Positions 1 through 9,318 of a stretch of DNA of 36,370 nt are shown here, in pieces. The translations under genes were made by a program, and so were the position numbers. The notes beneath the pieces were generated by a model that was given only the letters and a program-made list of their open reading frames with translations, was not told where the DNA came from and did not search any database. The stretch covers positions 1 through 36,370 of the forward strand of contig JAAVZI010000027.1 of assembly GCA_022791575.1 (NCBI GenBank). Direction: 5' to 3'. Numbering within the stretch: the first letter of the stretch is position 1; each line of letters begins with the position of its first letter. The stretch comes from Lachnospiraceae bacterium (lineage in GTDB: Bacteria; Bacillota; Clostridia; Lachnospirales; Lachnospiraceae).

Positions 1-76
1 CCTTTCTGTAATACGCATACGGCACCAGCCGCCATGAGCGCAGGGCGATGTCTGGATTTAATATGTACCGGCTCAT
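1..76 (-). CDS. Probable RiPP maturase, N-terminal 25 residues only (runs off the window)
   Basis: An ATG at 76 on the minus strand is preceded by AGGAG with about 9 nt spacing and opens a frame that stays open to the window edge. The visible residues begin MSRYILNPDIALRSWRLVPY. This resembles the N-terminus of radical-SAM/PqqD-like maturases that follow Nif11-leader precursors in Clostridia, but that match is from memory of the family and no catalytic motif lies inside the window. Position supports the call: it is the next gene after the precursor at 128-421, with 51 nt between them. It could instead be another kind of modifying enzyme or a transporter component. Confidence 0.45.
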   Translation of the reverse strand, partial: MSRYILNPDIALRSWRLVPYAYYRK

Positions 77-98
77 CTCAATTCACTCCTTATCATTA

Positions 99-118
99 TT
101 TGCGGAAACTGCCGCAAA
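99..118 (-). promoter_or_regulatory. Stem-loop between RiPP precursor and downstream gene
   Basis: TTTGCGG (99-105) and CCGCAAA (112-118) form a perfect 7-bp stem with a 6-nt loop in the gap between the precursor stop and the next ribosome site. There is no long T-tract after it, so it is more likely a leaky attenuator or an mRNA processing/stability element than a full terminator. RiPP operons often use such a hairpin to make more precursor than enzyme; that role here is inferred. Confidence 0.55.
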
Positions 119-127
119 ATACGGATA

Positions 128-421
128 TTATCTGCGGTTCGTCCACTGACCGCAGTATGGGCAAGTCAAATTTTTTAAAGAACAGTGTGTTTCGACGGCG
201 TCAAGGTCACCTCCGCAGAATTGACAACGATTGGGACGGCATCCGCCTCCTGCTACATTGCTAAGCTCATCATCCGATAACTCGCCCATCTTGTGAAGCT
301 TTTCAAAATAAATTTCTGCCTCCTTCTCGTCCATCGGATAATCATTTTCCTTTGCAAGAGCCATAAGTTCTTCAACAGAGTTTGCCTGTTTTGCCTTTGC
401 AATAAGTTCTTTTCTTTCCAT
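128..421 (-). CDS. Nif11-type leader RiPP precursor peptide with Cys-rich core
   Basis: The 97-residue product has a helical acidic leader (residues 1-57, with EELMALAKEND in its middle) and the typical recognition stretch ELSDDELSNVAGG. A double-glycine processing site lies near residues 58-60, as in the Nif11-like leader family. The predicted core (about 61-97) has six Cys, at 61, 66, 69, 80, 87 and 90, including two CxxC pairs (CQFC and CPYC) followed by Gly, like a zinc-ribbon knuckle. A good AGGAGG sits 8 nt before the ATG. It would be exported after modification and leader removal. The core could carry thioether or disulfide bridges, or bind metal; the sequence alone does not decide. 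The neighbour at 76 is the likely modifying enzyme. Confidence 0.85.
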   Translation of the reverse strand: MERKELIAKAKQANSVEELMALAKENDYPMDEKEAEIYFEKLHKMGELSDDELSNVAGGGCRPNRCQFCGGDLDAVETHCSLKNLTCPYCGQWTNRR

Positions 422-698
422 AGTGTTTTCCTCCTAATATTAATTTACCTTTCCATTTTGTTACAGATTACAGTATCAAAACTGATAATCATAGACGTGA
501 TTCGCGCCTTTGTTCTTTTATACGAATCGAAACCGCCGAGGGCTAATAAATTTCCAAAAAATTTTTAGGCCCTCAATTATTTTGCAATCCATTTGCCGGC
601 GGAGTTTTCGAAGCTCAAGAATAATTTTCCCTAAAATACGCAAAATAAGAACACTATTTTACAACTTTATGTTCAACAGCCATTATAAAAAGTAAAGG
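422..698. other. Intergenic region between divergent RiPP operon and oxidoreductase gene
   Basis: This gap of about 277 nt holds the divergent control region of the minus-strand RiPP genes and the plus-strand oxidoreductase. One inverted repeat is visible: GAGGGC (538-543) with GCCCTC (569-574), enclosing an A/T-rich partly paired loop. I see no convincing paired -35/-10 and no coding potential; the short open frames here are chance. Confidence 0.5.
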
Positions 699-2003
699 AT
701 GATCCCTATGAATTCTATCTGGACAGACACAACCGAACTGCCGCGGTTTCCGGCGCTGAAAAATGATGCTAGAACAGATGTTCTAATAATCGGCGGCGGA
801 ATTGCCGGCCTGCTGTGTGCCTATTTTTTGCAAAAACATGGCGTCAATTATCTTCTCGCGGAACGTGACCGGATCTGCAGCGGAATCACCGCCCATACAA
901 CTGCCAAAATCACCGCTCAGCATGGCCTGATCTATGCCAAGCTGTTGAAAAACGCCGGGCCGGAAAAGGCAGGCTGTTATCTGGAAGCCAATCAAAAAGC
1001 TATGGAAACTTATTTTGAACTGTGCCGCAGTATTGACTGCGATTTTGAAGAAAAGACTTCCTATGTCTATTCGCTCAACGACCGTGCCAAGTTGGAAGAC
1101 GAGGTTCGCGCCCTGCGCCAACTGGGCTGTCCCTGTGAACTTACCGAAACGAATGAGCTGCCATTTCCCACGGCTGGCGCGGTTGCCTGGAAGCACCAGG
1201 CTCAGTTTCATCCATTAAAATTTCTCTCACAGATTGCCCGCGGACTGCACATTTACGAACATACCTTTGTAAAAGAGCTTTCCGAGCACACGGCGGTAAC
1301 GGAACATGGGCGGATTTCTTATCAGAAATTAATTTTTGCCACGCATTTTCCAATGGACAACAAGCATGGCCTCTATTTTCTGAAACTATACCAGCACCGT
1401 TCTTATGTTCTGGCCCTGTCACATCCGCAGCCGCTGCAGGGCATGTATGTAGACGAGGATTCACGGGGGCTGTCGCTGCGCAGCTATGGGGATGTGCTGC
1501 TTCTTGGCGGCGGCTCGCACAGAACCGGCAAAAAGGGCGGGAACTGGCAGGAATTAAGGAAATTTGCCGCAGAATATTATCCGCAGGCAGAGGAACAAGG
1601 CCATTGGGCGGCACAGGACTGCATGTCGCTGGATTCGGTTCCTTATATCGGACCCTATTCGCCCCGTATGCCGGGCTGCTATGTGGCTTCGGGTTTTAAT
1701 AAATGGGGCATTACCTCTTCGATGGCGGCGGCTGAGATGTTAACCGACCTGGTTCTGGGTAAACCGTCCCCTTATGCAGCGGTATTTTCCCCGTCGAGAA
1801 GTATGTGGAAGCCGCAGCTGCTGCTGAACGGCCTGGAAGCAGCGGCCGGTCTGTTATCCTTTTCTGTCAAACGCTGCCCCCATCTGGGCTGCGCCCTCAA
1901 GTGGAATGCACAGGAGCATACGTGGGACTGCTCTTGTCATGGCTCTCGTTTTACGCAGGACGGCCGCCTGCTTGACAATCCGGCTAATGGAGATTTGAAG
2001 TAA
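699..2003 (+). CDS. FAD-dependent oxidoreductase with C-terminal Rieske [2Fe-2S] motif
   Basis: The 434-residue product opens with a dinucleotide-binding fold (VLIIGGGIAGLLCAYFL, near residues 28-44) of the DAO/glycine-oxidase family and contains the late FAD-contact segment VASGFNKWGIT. The C-terminus carries a compact Rieske signature: Cys393-x-His395 and Cys411-x2-His414 (CPHLGC and CSCHG). FAD plus Rieske in one soluble chain is the architecture of Bacillus YhfW-like proteins, whose substrate is not established. It is somewhat shorter than the roughly 500 residues I recall for YhfW and stops soon after the second Rieske motif. It probably oxidises a small amine or acid and passes electrons to the Fe-S centre, but this is inference. 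The start follows AAAGGATG, a modest ribosome site. Confidence 0.85.
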   Translation: MIPMNSIWTDTTELPRFPALKNDARTDVLIIGGGIAGLLCAYFLQKHGVNYLLAERDRICSGITAHTTAKITAQHGLIYAKLLKNAGPEKAGCYLEANQKAMETYFELCRSIDCDFEEKTSYVYSLNDRAKLEDEVRALRQLGCPCELTETNELPFPTAGAVAWKHQAQFHPLKFLSQIARGLHIYEHTFVKELSEHTAVTEHGRISYQKLIFATHFPMDNKHGLYFLKLYQHRSYVLALSHPQPLQGMYVDEDSRGLSLRSYGDVLLLGGGSHRTGKKGGNWQELRKFAAEYYPQAEEQGHWAAQDCMSLDSVPYIGPYSPRMPGCYVASGFNKWGITSSMAAAEMLTDLVLGKPSPYAAVFSPSRSMWKPQLLLNGLEAAAGLLSFSVKRCPHLGCALKWNAQEHTWDCSCHGSRFTQDGRLLDNPANGDLK

Positions 2004-2033
2004 GAATGTAAGAATCGTGAAAGGATGAAAGGA

Positions 2034-4118
2034 ATGGCAAATCATTTAAAAGGGGAGAGCAGCCCTTATTTACTGCAGCACGCGGAAAATCCGGTGGACT
2101 GGTTTCCCTGGGGGGAAGAAGCATTTGCAAAGGCAGAGCGGGAGGATAAGCCGGTCTTTTTAAGCATTGGCTATAGCACCTGCCACTGGTGTCATGTGAT
2201 GGCGCATGAAAGTTTTGAAAATATGGAGATTGCAGAAATTTTGAATCGGCATTTTGTGTGCATTAAGGTGGATCGCGAGGAGCGGCCGGACATTGACAGT
2301 GTCTATATGACTGTCTGCCAGGCTTTGACCGGCAGCGGCGGCTGGCCGATGAGCCTGTTTTTAACGCCGCAGCAGAAACCGTTTTTTGCAGGTACGTATT
2401 TTCCGCCGGTTTCCCAGTATGGACGGATGGGCTTTGGCGGGCTGCTGCAGGCGCTTGCCGGACGCTGGAAGGAGGACAAGGCGCAGCTGCTGGCCTTGGC
2501 GGAGTAAATCGTCTCGCAGATGACGGAAGCGCAGAGCCGTTCGGACAGCGGCGCGAAGGGGCATTCGTCTGATAAATCAGTCGGAATGGGTCGTTCGGGC
2601 AATGAAGAGCAGCCGTTTGTTTTGCCTGGACATATGGCGGAATCCGGGATGGAGCAGAGGGATTCATCTGGCGGTATTCTTGGCAGCGGCAAGGAGCTGA
2701 CGGCTCTGGCGGCACGGCAGTTTGCGCAGACTTTTGATGAGAAATACGGTGGATTTGGTGAGGCGCCTAAGTTTCCGACGCCGCATAATCTGCTGTTTCT
2801 TATGATGTATGCAGAGCTTTGTCATGAGGAGACGGCTTTGGAACAGGTGCGGGTGACGCTGGAACAGATGCGCCGGGGCGGGCTTTTTGACCAGATTGGC
2901 TATGGATTTTCCCGCTATTCGACGGACCGGTATTATCTGGTTCCGCATTTTGAGAAAATGCTGTATGACAATGCGCTGCTGATTCTGGCATACTGCCGGG
3001 GGTATCAGGCGCTGGGGGAGAAGCTTTTTTTGCAGACGGCCAGGCAGACGGCGGATTATGTATTTCGCGAGCTTAGCGGGGAGTGCGGGGAGTTTTTTTC
3101 TGCTCAGGATGCGGACAGCGAGGGGGAGGAGGGGAAATTTTATGTCTGGGAGTATGAGGAGGTCTGCCATGTCCTTGGCCAGCAGGACGGGGAGCGGTTC
3201 TGTCGGTATTATGGGATCACACGGGAGGGGAATTTTGAAGGGAAAAATATTGCAAACCTTTTAAATGGCAATGCGGTTACGGACGAGTTTGAGCGGGAGC
3301 GGCAGGCGCTGTATGAATATCGGAAAGGCCGCGCGGGACTTCATCTGGATGATAAAGTGCTGACATCCTGGAATGCGCTTATGATCTGTGCGCTGTCTGC
3401 ACTGTACCGGGCGACGGGGGAAGAGCGGTATCTTCAGGCGGCAGAAAAGGCGGGACGCTTTATAGAGGAGCAGCTGGCAGACGGAAATGTGCTCTATGTC
3501 AGCTGCCGGAAGAAGAAACGTTCGGTCAAGGGGTTTCTTGATGAGTATGCTTATGATACATGGGCGCTGCTGAGTTTGTATGAAGTGACTTCGAATCCGG
3601 TTTATCTTGCGCGTGCAGGGGAGATCTGCCGGGAGGCGGAAAAGCAGTTTGCAGATACGGAGGGAGGGTATTTTCTGTATGGGAAGGAGAACACCAGTTT
3701 GATTATGCGGCCAAAGGAAACTTATGACGGGGCGCTGCCCAGCGGCAATTCGGTTATGGCTTACTGTCTGGTGCGGTTAGCGCAGCTGGAGCCGGGAGAA
3801 CCGAAGTGGAAAGCTGAGGCTGAGCGGCAGCTGGCTTTTCTGTCCAGGGCGGCTGGGGAGTATCCGCAGGGGCATAGTATGTTTCTTATGGCATTGCTGG
3901 CTTATGGTTATCCGCCGCAGAAAATTACGGTGGTATTGTCCGGGGAAGATACGGCACAGATGATACTGCCGCGGCTGCCGTGGTATGCGGATGTGACGTT
4001 TCTGACAGAGGAGACGCCGGAGTACCGGCTGCTGAACCAGAAGACGACTTACTATGTGTGCAGGGATTTTACATGCCTGCCGCCGGGGAATGAGATGCCG
4101 GAGGAGAAGGAAAAGTAA
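2034..4118 (+). pseudogene. YyaL/SSP411-family thioredoxin-domain protein (DUF255), interrupted by an in-frame TAA
   Basis: The N-terminal part (2034-2504) has the DUF255 thioredoxin-like fold with the [14 protein letters not shown] motif (CxxC) and DREERPDID. The C-terminal part has GGFGEAPKFPTPHNL, HFEKMLYDNALL and QDADSEGEEGKFYVW, typical of the six-hairpin-glycosidase-like half. Both parts lie in the same frame and are separated only by TAA at 2505-2507; the frame then reads IVSQM and continues. Joined length is about 695 residues, matching the family. So this is a single nonsense change, not a frameshift. Either the gene is inactivated, or two fragments are made (the second could restart at ATG 2520, without a clear ribosome site), or it is a sequencing error. 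Residues after the stop to about 2690 are unusually Ser/Gly-rich for this family. Start ATG 2034 is preferred over 2025 because [13 protein letters not shown] fits the family N-terminus. Confidence 0.85.
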
Positions 4119-4157
4119 AATAGTGTGATTCTTTCCTCATGACTTTTGTTCTTTTGA

Positions 4158-4187
4158 TTGCAACTTTTATCTTCTATATGCTATAAT
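4158..4187 (+). promoter_or_regulatory. Sigma-A promoter for the hydrogenase-chemoreceptor gene
   Basis: TTGCAA (4158-4163), an 18-nt spacer and TATAAT (4182-4187) lie 43 nt upstream of the start codon at 4230. The -10 is consensus. This places the transcription start near 4194 with a short leader and an AGGAGG ribosome site. Confidence 0.7.
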
Positions 4188-4229
4188 GATTATAAAAGTT
4201 TTGTATCAATCAATCAAAGGAGGAAGAAC

Positions 4230-6158
4230 ATGGGGGCTATATATTTAGATTCTGATAAATGTGTGGGCTGTAATGCATGTGTAAGGGCATGTCCGGTTAT
4301 GGACGCCAATGTAGCCAAGACCAATGACGAAGGAAAATTAGTGATATATATTGATGAGGATAAATGCATTAAATGCGGTGCCTGCATCCGGGCGTGTGCT
4401 CATCATGCTAGAACCTTTGGCGATGACATGGAGGTATTCTTAAAGGACATGCAGGCAGGCCAGGAAATGGTCTTAATTGCAGCACCTTCCATTAAGATCG
4501 CATTTGACGGCAATTGGAGACATGTTCTCCAATGGTTCCGCAATCAGGGAATTAAAAAGATTTATGATGTATCATTTGGTGCGGATATCTGTACTTGGGC
4601 TCATGTGCGTTATTTACAGAAGAATCCTGGTAAAAAGCTGATATCCCAGCCATGTGCAGCAGTAGTTAATTATGTATTAAAACATAAGCCAGAGCTGATT
4701 CCCCATCTTTCCCCAGTACAAAGCCCTATGCTGTGTTTGGGAATTTATCTGCGTAAAGTTCTGGGATACCGTGGCAGGATTGCGGCAATCTCACCATGTA
4801 TAGCCAAGGCAGATGAGTTTCACGATACAAAGGTAATAGATTATAATGTTACTATGGAACATTTGCGGGATTATTTTCGGGAAACAGGTGTGGATCTGCC
4901 TCAGATTAAAGTATTTAGTGAATTTGAATTTGACGATCATATTGGTCTTGAGGGTGCAATTTATCCAAGACCAGGCGGATTAATGAGAAATCTTTTAATT
5001 CATGACCCAGATATGCAGGTGATAACATCCGAGGGAACGGAACGTTTGTACGAGGATTTAAACCTTTATTTAAAACAGAAGAAGAGTGATCTTCCGACGG
5101 TATTTGATGTGCTGAGCTGTAAGGACGGATGTAACGGCGGTCCGGCTACCGGCGTAGACTATCATTGTTTTGCCATGAACAATATTATGTATGATGTGGA
5201 ACAATATGCCAAAAACGTGCGCCGGACTGCGAAGATAAAGAAAGGACATGATCTGCAGTTCGACGAATTTGACCGGACACTGAATGCCAACGATTATATC
5301 CGTACCTACCAGGCGCATAACAATAAGAATATAGAAGTGTCAGAAGCTGATATTGAACGGATTTATAAAATGTTGGGGAAGGAAACCGAACAGCAGAAAC
5401 ACTTTGATTGTCATGCCTGTGGGTTCCGTACCTGCCGGGATATGGCGATTGCTTTAGCAAAAGGGATCAATGAGAAGGAAAACTGCCACCAGTATATGCT
5501 GCATTCCATTCGAGAAGAGCGTCAGAGAGTAGAAAATGTGAACAGTCAAGTATTTTCTATGAACGAAGAAATGATGGGTGTCTTTAAGGAATTAAGCAGC
5601 AGTATTCAAAGCGTGAAAGAAGAAGCAGAATTAATTCGTGAATCCGGGCTGAATACAGCAGATAAGATGAATATACTAACAGAACATATGAGCAAGCTTG
5701 CAGGACTGAATGATCATATTAAAAAGTCGGCAGAACATATTACAGAGAGTATTGAAGGGTATAATGTAATGACCAGAGACGTAGAGAAGATTGCCGGCCA
5801 GATTAACCTGCTTTCCTTAAATGCCGCGATAGAAGCTGCCAGAGCTGGAGAAGCAGGAAGAGGTTTTTCGGTTGTTGCGTCCAATATCCGTGAGTTGTCA
5901 GATAACTCCAAGTCTTCTGTGGCTTCTGCAAAAGAAAATGATGGAGCCATTAAAGAAGCAATTAACGAGATTACACAAGTAATTGAAAGCTTCAATGATA
6001 CCATTGATGATTTGCTTCAGTCGGTTCAGGAGGCAATTGTAGATGTCAATAAAACCTCCGAAAACGGCCAGGTCATTAAGGAATCTATGGATACGGTTTC
6101 TACTATGGCAGATAATGTGAAGCAGGTGATTAAGGAGACGAATGTGATTTTACAATAG
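4230..6158 (+). CDS. Soluble chemoreceptor with ferredoxin and [FeFe]-hydrogenase-like sensor domains
   Basis: The 642-residue product starts at ATG 4230, 9 nt after AGGAGG; upstream in-frame codons overlap the promoter. Residues 1-60 hold two [4Fe-4S] ferredoxin motifs ([23 protein letters not shown]). Residues about 80-340 form an [FeFe]-hydrogenase large-subunit-like domain keeping the four H-cluster Cys (142, 190, 297, 301; SPCIAK and CKDGC). The proton-relay Cys of the usual TSCCP motif is replaced (SQPCA, Pro141). Residues 394-419 are a further Fe-S motif (CHACGFRTC...C). A coiled-coil MCP signalling domain fills about 430-642, with its hairpin tip around residues 525-550 ([20 protein letters not shown]). 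There is no membrane segment or HAMP, so it should be cytoplasmic. Loss of the relay Cys is typical of sensory rather than turnover hydrogenases. It probably reports H2 or redox state to CheA/CheW; ligand unproven. Confidence 0.9.
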   Translation: MGAIYLDSDKCVGCNACVRACPVMDANVAKTNDEGKLVIYIDEDKCIKCGACIRACAHHARTFGDDMEVFLKDMQAGQEMVLIAAPSIKIAFDGNWRHVLQWFRNQGIKKIYDVSFGADICTWAHVRYLQKNPGKKLISQPCAAVVNYVLKHKPELIPHLSPVQSPMLCLGIYLRKVLGYRGRIAAISPCIAKADEFHDTKVIDYNVTMEHLRDYFRETGVDLPQIKVFSEFEFDDHIGLEGAIYPRPGGLMRNLLIHDPDMQVITSEGTERLYEDLNLYLKQKKSDLPTVFDVLSCKDGCNGGPATGVDYHCFAMNNIMYDVEQYAKNVRRTAKIKKGHDLQFDEFDRTLNANDYIRTYQAHNNKNIEVSEADIERIYKMLGKETEQQKHFDCHACGFRTCRDMAIALAKGINEKENCHQYMLHSIREERQRVENVNSQVFSMNEEMMGVFKELSSSIQSVKEEAELIRESGLNTADKMNILTEHMSKLAGLNDHIKKSAEHITESIEGYNVMTRDVEKIAGQINLLSLNAAIEAARAGEAGRGFSVVASNIRELSDNSKSSVASAKENDGAIKEAINEITQVIESFNDTIDDLLQSVQEAIVDVNKTSENGQVIKESMDTVSTMADNVKQVIKETNVILQ

Positions 6159-6182
6159 CCAAGGTGTTTAGGAGATGAAATT

Positions 6183-8213
6183 ATGAATCGGGAACAAATG
6201 AATGCAGCCATGGAGTCATTATCAGAATGGCTGGAAGAGCCACAGCAGCTGGGAAGAGAGCCCGTTAAGATAAAGTGTGTTGGAGAATTTGATCTGCACG
6301 ATCTGCATTATTACATATTCAAATTCAAAAAGGGGATTCTGGGACGCTGGCTTCTGGGGGTATGCGGCGGTTATCAAGGGGACAAGATGGATCATTGCGG
6401 TCATGTTGGCAGTGATATGCATGAATATGCAGAAGAGTGTGACGAAGAAGATGCCATAGAGATCATAGAGAAGATTCTTGCCCGTCAGAAGAAGAAAACT
6501 GAGAAAGAACAAAAAAAGGAAACCACAGAAAAATCTGTTCAGGAAAAACCTGCTAAGCCGGAACGGACCAAGGAGAAAAAGGAGACAGGAACCTTTGTAA
6601 GTATCGTACTGCTGGAAGAAAATAAGTGGGATCAGGAGGAATTTTTGAATACACTTGCAGAAGAATGGCAGGTTCGGGAAGAAAGCAGCCTAAAGGAAGA
6701 GAAAGATTCGACAGATACCATTGTATTGAATAATCAGGGCTGCATTATTTCGGTAGGAAAGATGCCGGCGCCAGTACCAAATGGAGAAGCAGAGTACTAT
6801 GCACAGAACAATTATATGTGGAAAGAGGCACAGGAAGTGGCTGGAAGGCACCAGGCGCATCTAACAGTTGCTGTTCTGGGTAATGGGCAGGCGGCAGTCA
6901 ATGCAGGAGAGCTGCTTGTTAAGGCAGTTTCAGCATGTTGTAAGCAGCAAGGGGTTCTGGGTGTTTATACCAATGGAACCGTCTATCAGCCAGAAGTATA
7001 TTTGGATTTTGCTATGATGATGAAAGAAGCCATGTTTCCAATTTATAATCTGGTCTGGTTCGGATTGTATGAAGGAGAAAGCGGTGTCTGTGGATATACC
7101 AGAGGCATGGGAAGCTTTGGATATGATGAGATGGAGGTATTGGAAAGCATGGCCGAACCTCATAATCTCCGGACATTTATGGCAGATATTGCTTTGTATG
7201 TGATACAGGATCATGTAATACTGAAACAGGGAGAGACCATAGGATTTACGCAGGATGAAAAACTGCCGATTACAAAGAGTCAGGGAGTGGCTGTAGAAGG
7301 TGAATCGATAAAGATCGGGTATCAGATTGCAGAAGAGGCCAAAACAGCAGTACCAGAACAGAATCCTATCAGAAAGGAAGAGCCAGGCATAGTTTTTGCT
7401 GTGACTCTTTTGATGAAGAATACATGCAGCATGCCGGATAAGGACCATATGACGACCATTATGGAAAAGCATCTCGGAGAACTCCGGTGTATTACATATA
7501 ATCCCAATACAGCGGGTTTTGCAGTAAATAAATATCAGGCAGAATATAAGGGCAGAACGGTGACTCCGCAGCTGATTCTGGCAGGATGTACAGAAATGAA
7601 AACAGACATGGTTGATGAGTTTACAAAGAGTCAGATGTGGGACTGCAAAGAGGACCGGGATCGTATCTTAACAGAATGCAGGTATCAGGTTATGGCAACA
7701 GAGATGCTTGCAGATCATATGGCATATCGGGATTTGGCAGATTTGCGTATGGATTATTTGGAAGCCCTGGTAGAAATGTTCCCAGAGTGTGAGGCAGTGT
7801 ATTTCCAAACTTCCGGCAAACTGTTTACGGCAGCAGCAGTTAGAAGCCATAAGATTCCAAGAGAAAACAGATTTCTTTATTTTGCTGTGAACGTACGTTC
7901 TTTTAATATAGAGGGAACCAAGGATACATTAGTAGATACATTTGGAATGAGTGCTTTGAATCTGCCGGATCTGCAGTATCATTTCCAAGGACTGGAGACC
8001 AATCTGGTAGTAAATCACGCTTATAATATGCTTACTTATATGTATGATAAAGACAATCCTATTGAGGATGGTGAGACGATTGACGGAATGAAGGATGGAA
8101 CGATAGATAAGGAAGTGCAGTGGAAGTGTCATTATACAGAGTCATTGATTCAGCCGTCAAGAAAAGTGATTGATATCAATATGAATGAGTATGCTTCCAA
8201 AGGCAGGGAGTAG
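6183..8213 (+). CDS. Tandem DUF4261-domain protein
   Basis: The 676-residue product begins 24 nt after the previous stop, with GGAGATG as ribosome site, so the two genes are almost certainly co-transcribed. Residues 1-100 form a small acidic domain (WLEEPQQLG, GVCGGYQGDKMDHCGH). A highly charged Lys/Glu linker follows (about 100-135). Two DUF4261-like domains come next: the first about 136-395 with GYTRGMGSFGYDEMEVLES and LKQGETIGFTQDE, the second about 405-655. No catalytic motif is recognisable. DUF4261 proteins are uncharacterised. Context suggests it works with the hydrogenase-type chemoreceptor or is simply carried with it. Signal peptide and membrane segments are absent. Confidence 0.75.
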   Translation: MNREQMNAAMESLSEWLEEPQQLGREPVKIKCVGEFDLHDLHYYIFKFKKGILGRWLLGVCGGYQGDKMDHCGHVGSDMHEYAEECDEEDAIEIIEKILARQKKKTEKEQKKETTEKSVQEKPAKPERTKEKKETGTFVSIVLLEENKWDQEEFLNTLAEEWQVREESSLKEEKDSTDTIVLNNQGCIISVGKMPAPVPNGEAEYYAQNNYMWKEAQEVAGRHQAHLTVAVLGNGQAAVNAGELLVKAVSACCKQQGVLGVYTNGTVYQPEVYLDFAMMMKEAMFPIYNLVWFGLYEGESGVCGYTRGMGSFGYDEMEVLESMAEPHNLRTFMADIALYVIQDHVILKQGETIGFTQDEKLPITKSQGVAVEGESIKIGYQIAEEAKTAVPEQNPIRKEEPGIVFAVTLLMKNTCSMPDKDHMTTIMEKHLGELRCITYNPNTAGFAVNKYQAEYKGRTVTPQLILAGCTEMKTDMVDEFTKSQMWDCKEDRDRILTECRYQVMATEMLADHMAYRDLADLRMDYLEALVEMFPECEAVYFQTSGKLFTAAAVRSHKIPRENRFLYFAVNVRSFNIEGTKDTLVDTFGMSALNLPDLQYHFQGLETNLVVNHAYNMLTYMYDKDNPIEDGETIDGMKDGTIDKEVQWKCHYTESLIQPSRKVIDINMNEYASKGRE

Positions 8214-8239
8214 GCAGTGAAATGTATGACAGGAGATGA

Positions 8240-8755
8240 AGTATCGAACAGGCAAAGCCCCTGAAAGATGTTGCAGAAATTTTAATTGTGGATGATGCAG
8301 AAGTGAACCGGCGGTTAAAAATGGCAGTGAATGAACAGCTGAGACAGCTGGAATGGAGAAGAAAAATGTCTTGTACGCCCTGATCTGTGTAGCGAGGGAA
8401 AATGCCTGCTATGACGTAAATTATATGGAATGGCTTTCTCATAATTACCGGGTATTAGCTGAGGCCATGCAGCTTTCAGAATGATTTTCTGCAAATGTCC
8501 ATTGACATTGCTCACTATCATCATGAAAACTGGGATGGAAGCGGTTATCCCAGTGGCAGAAAAGAAGATAAAATTCCGCTGTCGGCACAGATTGTAGCTG
8601 TGGCAGGTGTGTTCTGTGTTTTGACCGAAAGCCGGGTGTATCGGGAATCCTATCAGACCGAGGAAGCAATTTCAATGCTGCAGAAAGAAGCAGGGAAAAA
8701 GTATAATCAAAATATTATTAATATTATAAGGAAAATACACAGACAGCTGCAATAG
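8240..8755 (+). pseudogene. Remnant of response regulator / HD-GYP c-di-GMP phosphodiesterase
   Basis: Pieces in different frames read as one decayed gene. A receiver N-terminus with EILIVDDAEVNR lies at about 8274-8312. A helical segment follows from about 8353 (NVLYALICVARENACYD...NYRVLAEAMQLS). The C-terminal half of an HD-GYP domain, with HHENWDGSGYP and IPLSAQIVAVAGVFC, runs from about 8495 to the stop at 8755. The catalytic HD dyad region and most of the receiver, including the phospho-acceptor, are missing. Frame changes and stops separate the parts, so no functional phosphodiesterase is possible. Confidence 0.8.
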
Positions 8756-8779
8756 CAATGAAAAATAAAATCAGCAGGT

Positions 8780-8816
8780 ATACCGGCGCAGAAAGAGCAC
8801 TTACTGGCGCCGGTAT
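8780..8816 (+). terminator. Hairpin, probable terminator of the decayed HD-GYP gene
   Basis: ATACCGGCGC (8780-8789) pairs perfectly with GCGCCGGTAT (8807-8816) across a 17-nt loop, followed by CTTTGT. The stem is strong but the T-tract is short. It lies 25 nt after the HD-GYP stop. Confidence 0.6.
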
Positions 8817-8876
8817 CTTTGTATTGGAGGGTATGGATCGGAATTTTTAAAGTAAAATAAACAGCATCAAAGAAAA

Positions 8877-9188
8877 ATGGAACGTTTTATTCTGTTGTTT
8901 TATAGTATTTATACGGTTAACTTATTGATCGGTGTTTTACGCGGAGGCTGCCGAGTTTGGGAAGAGGAAGCATACCAGATTACGTCCACGATCAATGATG
9001 TGATTAATATGGCGATGGTAAGAAAAGGGGAGAAAAAGATTGAGCTGCTGGTGGATAATGCGATTAAATTTACCAATGAGGGTGGAGTTTTGATTGAAAT
9101 TGGCTGCAGAAGAGAAAGCTATGGAATTGTATTCCGCACAGATTTCTCATATGATGGAACAGCTTCATGTAAAATATCATATCTGTAG
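8877..9188 (+). pseudogene. Remnant of hybrid histidine kinase
   Basis: The readable frame contains a kinase segment (ITSTINDVINMAMVRKGEKKIE) joined directly to an ATPase N-box piece (LLVDNAIKFTNEGGVLIEI). In intact Lachnospiraceae hybrid kinases these are separated by a longer stretch, so an internal in-frame deletion is likely. The G-boxes and the H-box are absent. The first ~30 residues (MERFILLFYSIY...) may be chance coding. No function is expected. Confidence 0.7.
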
Positions 9189-9214
9189 AAATTTGGCAGA
9201 ATTGAAGCGAAGGG

Positions 9215-9318
9215 AACGGAAGGCGGCCGGTGGATGATAATGTAATGAATATCCGGGTGATCGAAGGGCTTCTAAAAGAATATCAGATACAGGTAACATA
9301 TGCTGCCAGCGGGCAGGC
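9215..9318 (+). pseudogene. Receiver-domain remnant of the decayed hybrid kinase
   Basis: At about 9232-9318 one frame reads VDDNVMNIRVIEGLLKEYQI followed by QVTYAASGQA, the start of a receiver domain (acidic pair, then the LL/SG landmarks). It stops being receiver-like before the phospho-acceptor Asp, where the DegV-like remnant begins in another frame. It is probably the C-terminal receiver of the kinase remnant just upstream. Confidence 0.7.

Noticed and set aside
783-1614. Long minus-strand frames opposite the FAD oxidoreductase
   Set aside because: They have low-complexity shadow translations and no ribosome sites, and the plus strand has clear conserved motifs.
2263-3170. Several minus-strand open frames opposite the DUF255 gene
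   Set aside because: They are GC-rich shadow frames with Pro/Arg/Ser-rich products, unlike proteins and without ribosome sites.
4158-4229. Upstream in-frame extension of the hydrogenase-chemoreceptor gene
   Set aside because: It runs through the promoter -35/-10; the AGGAGG site and the ferredoxin start fit ATG 4230.
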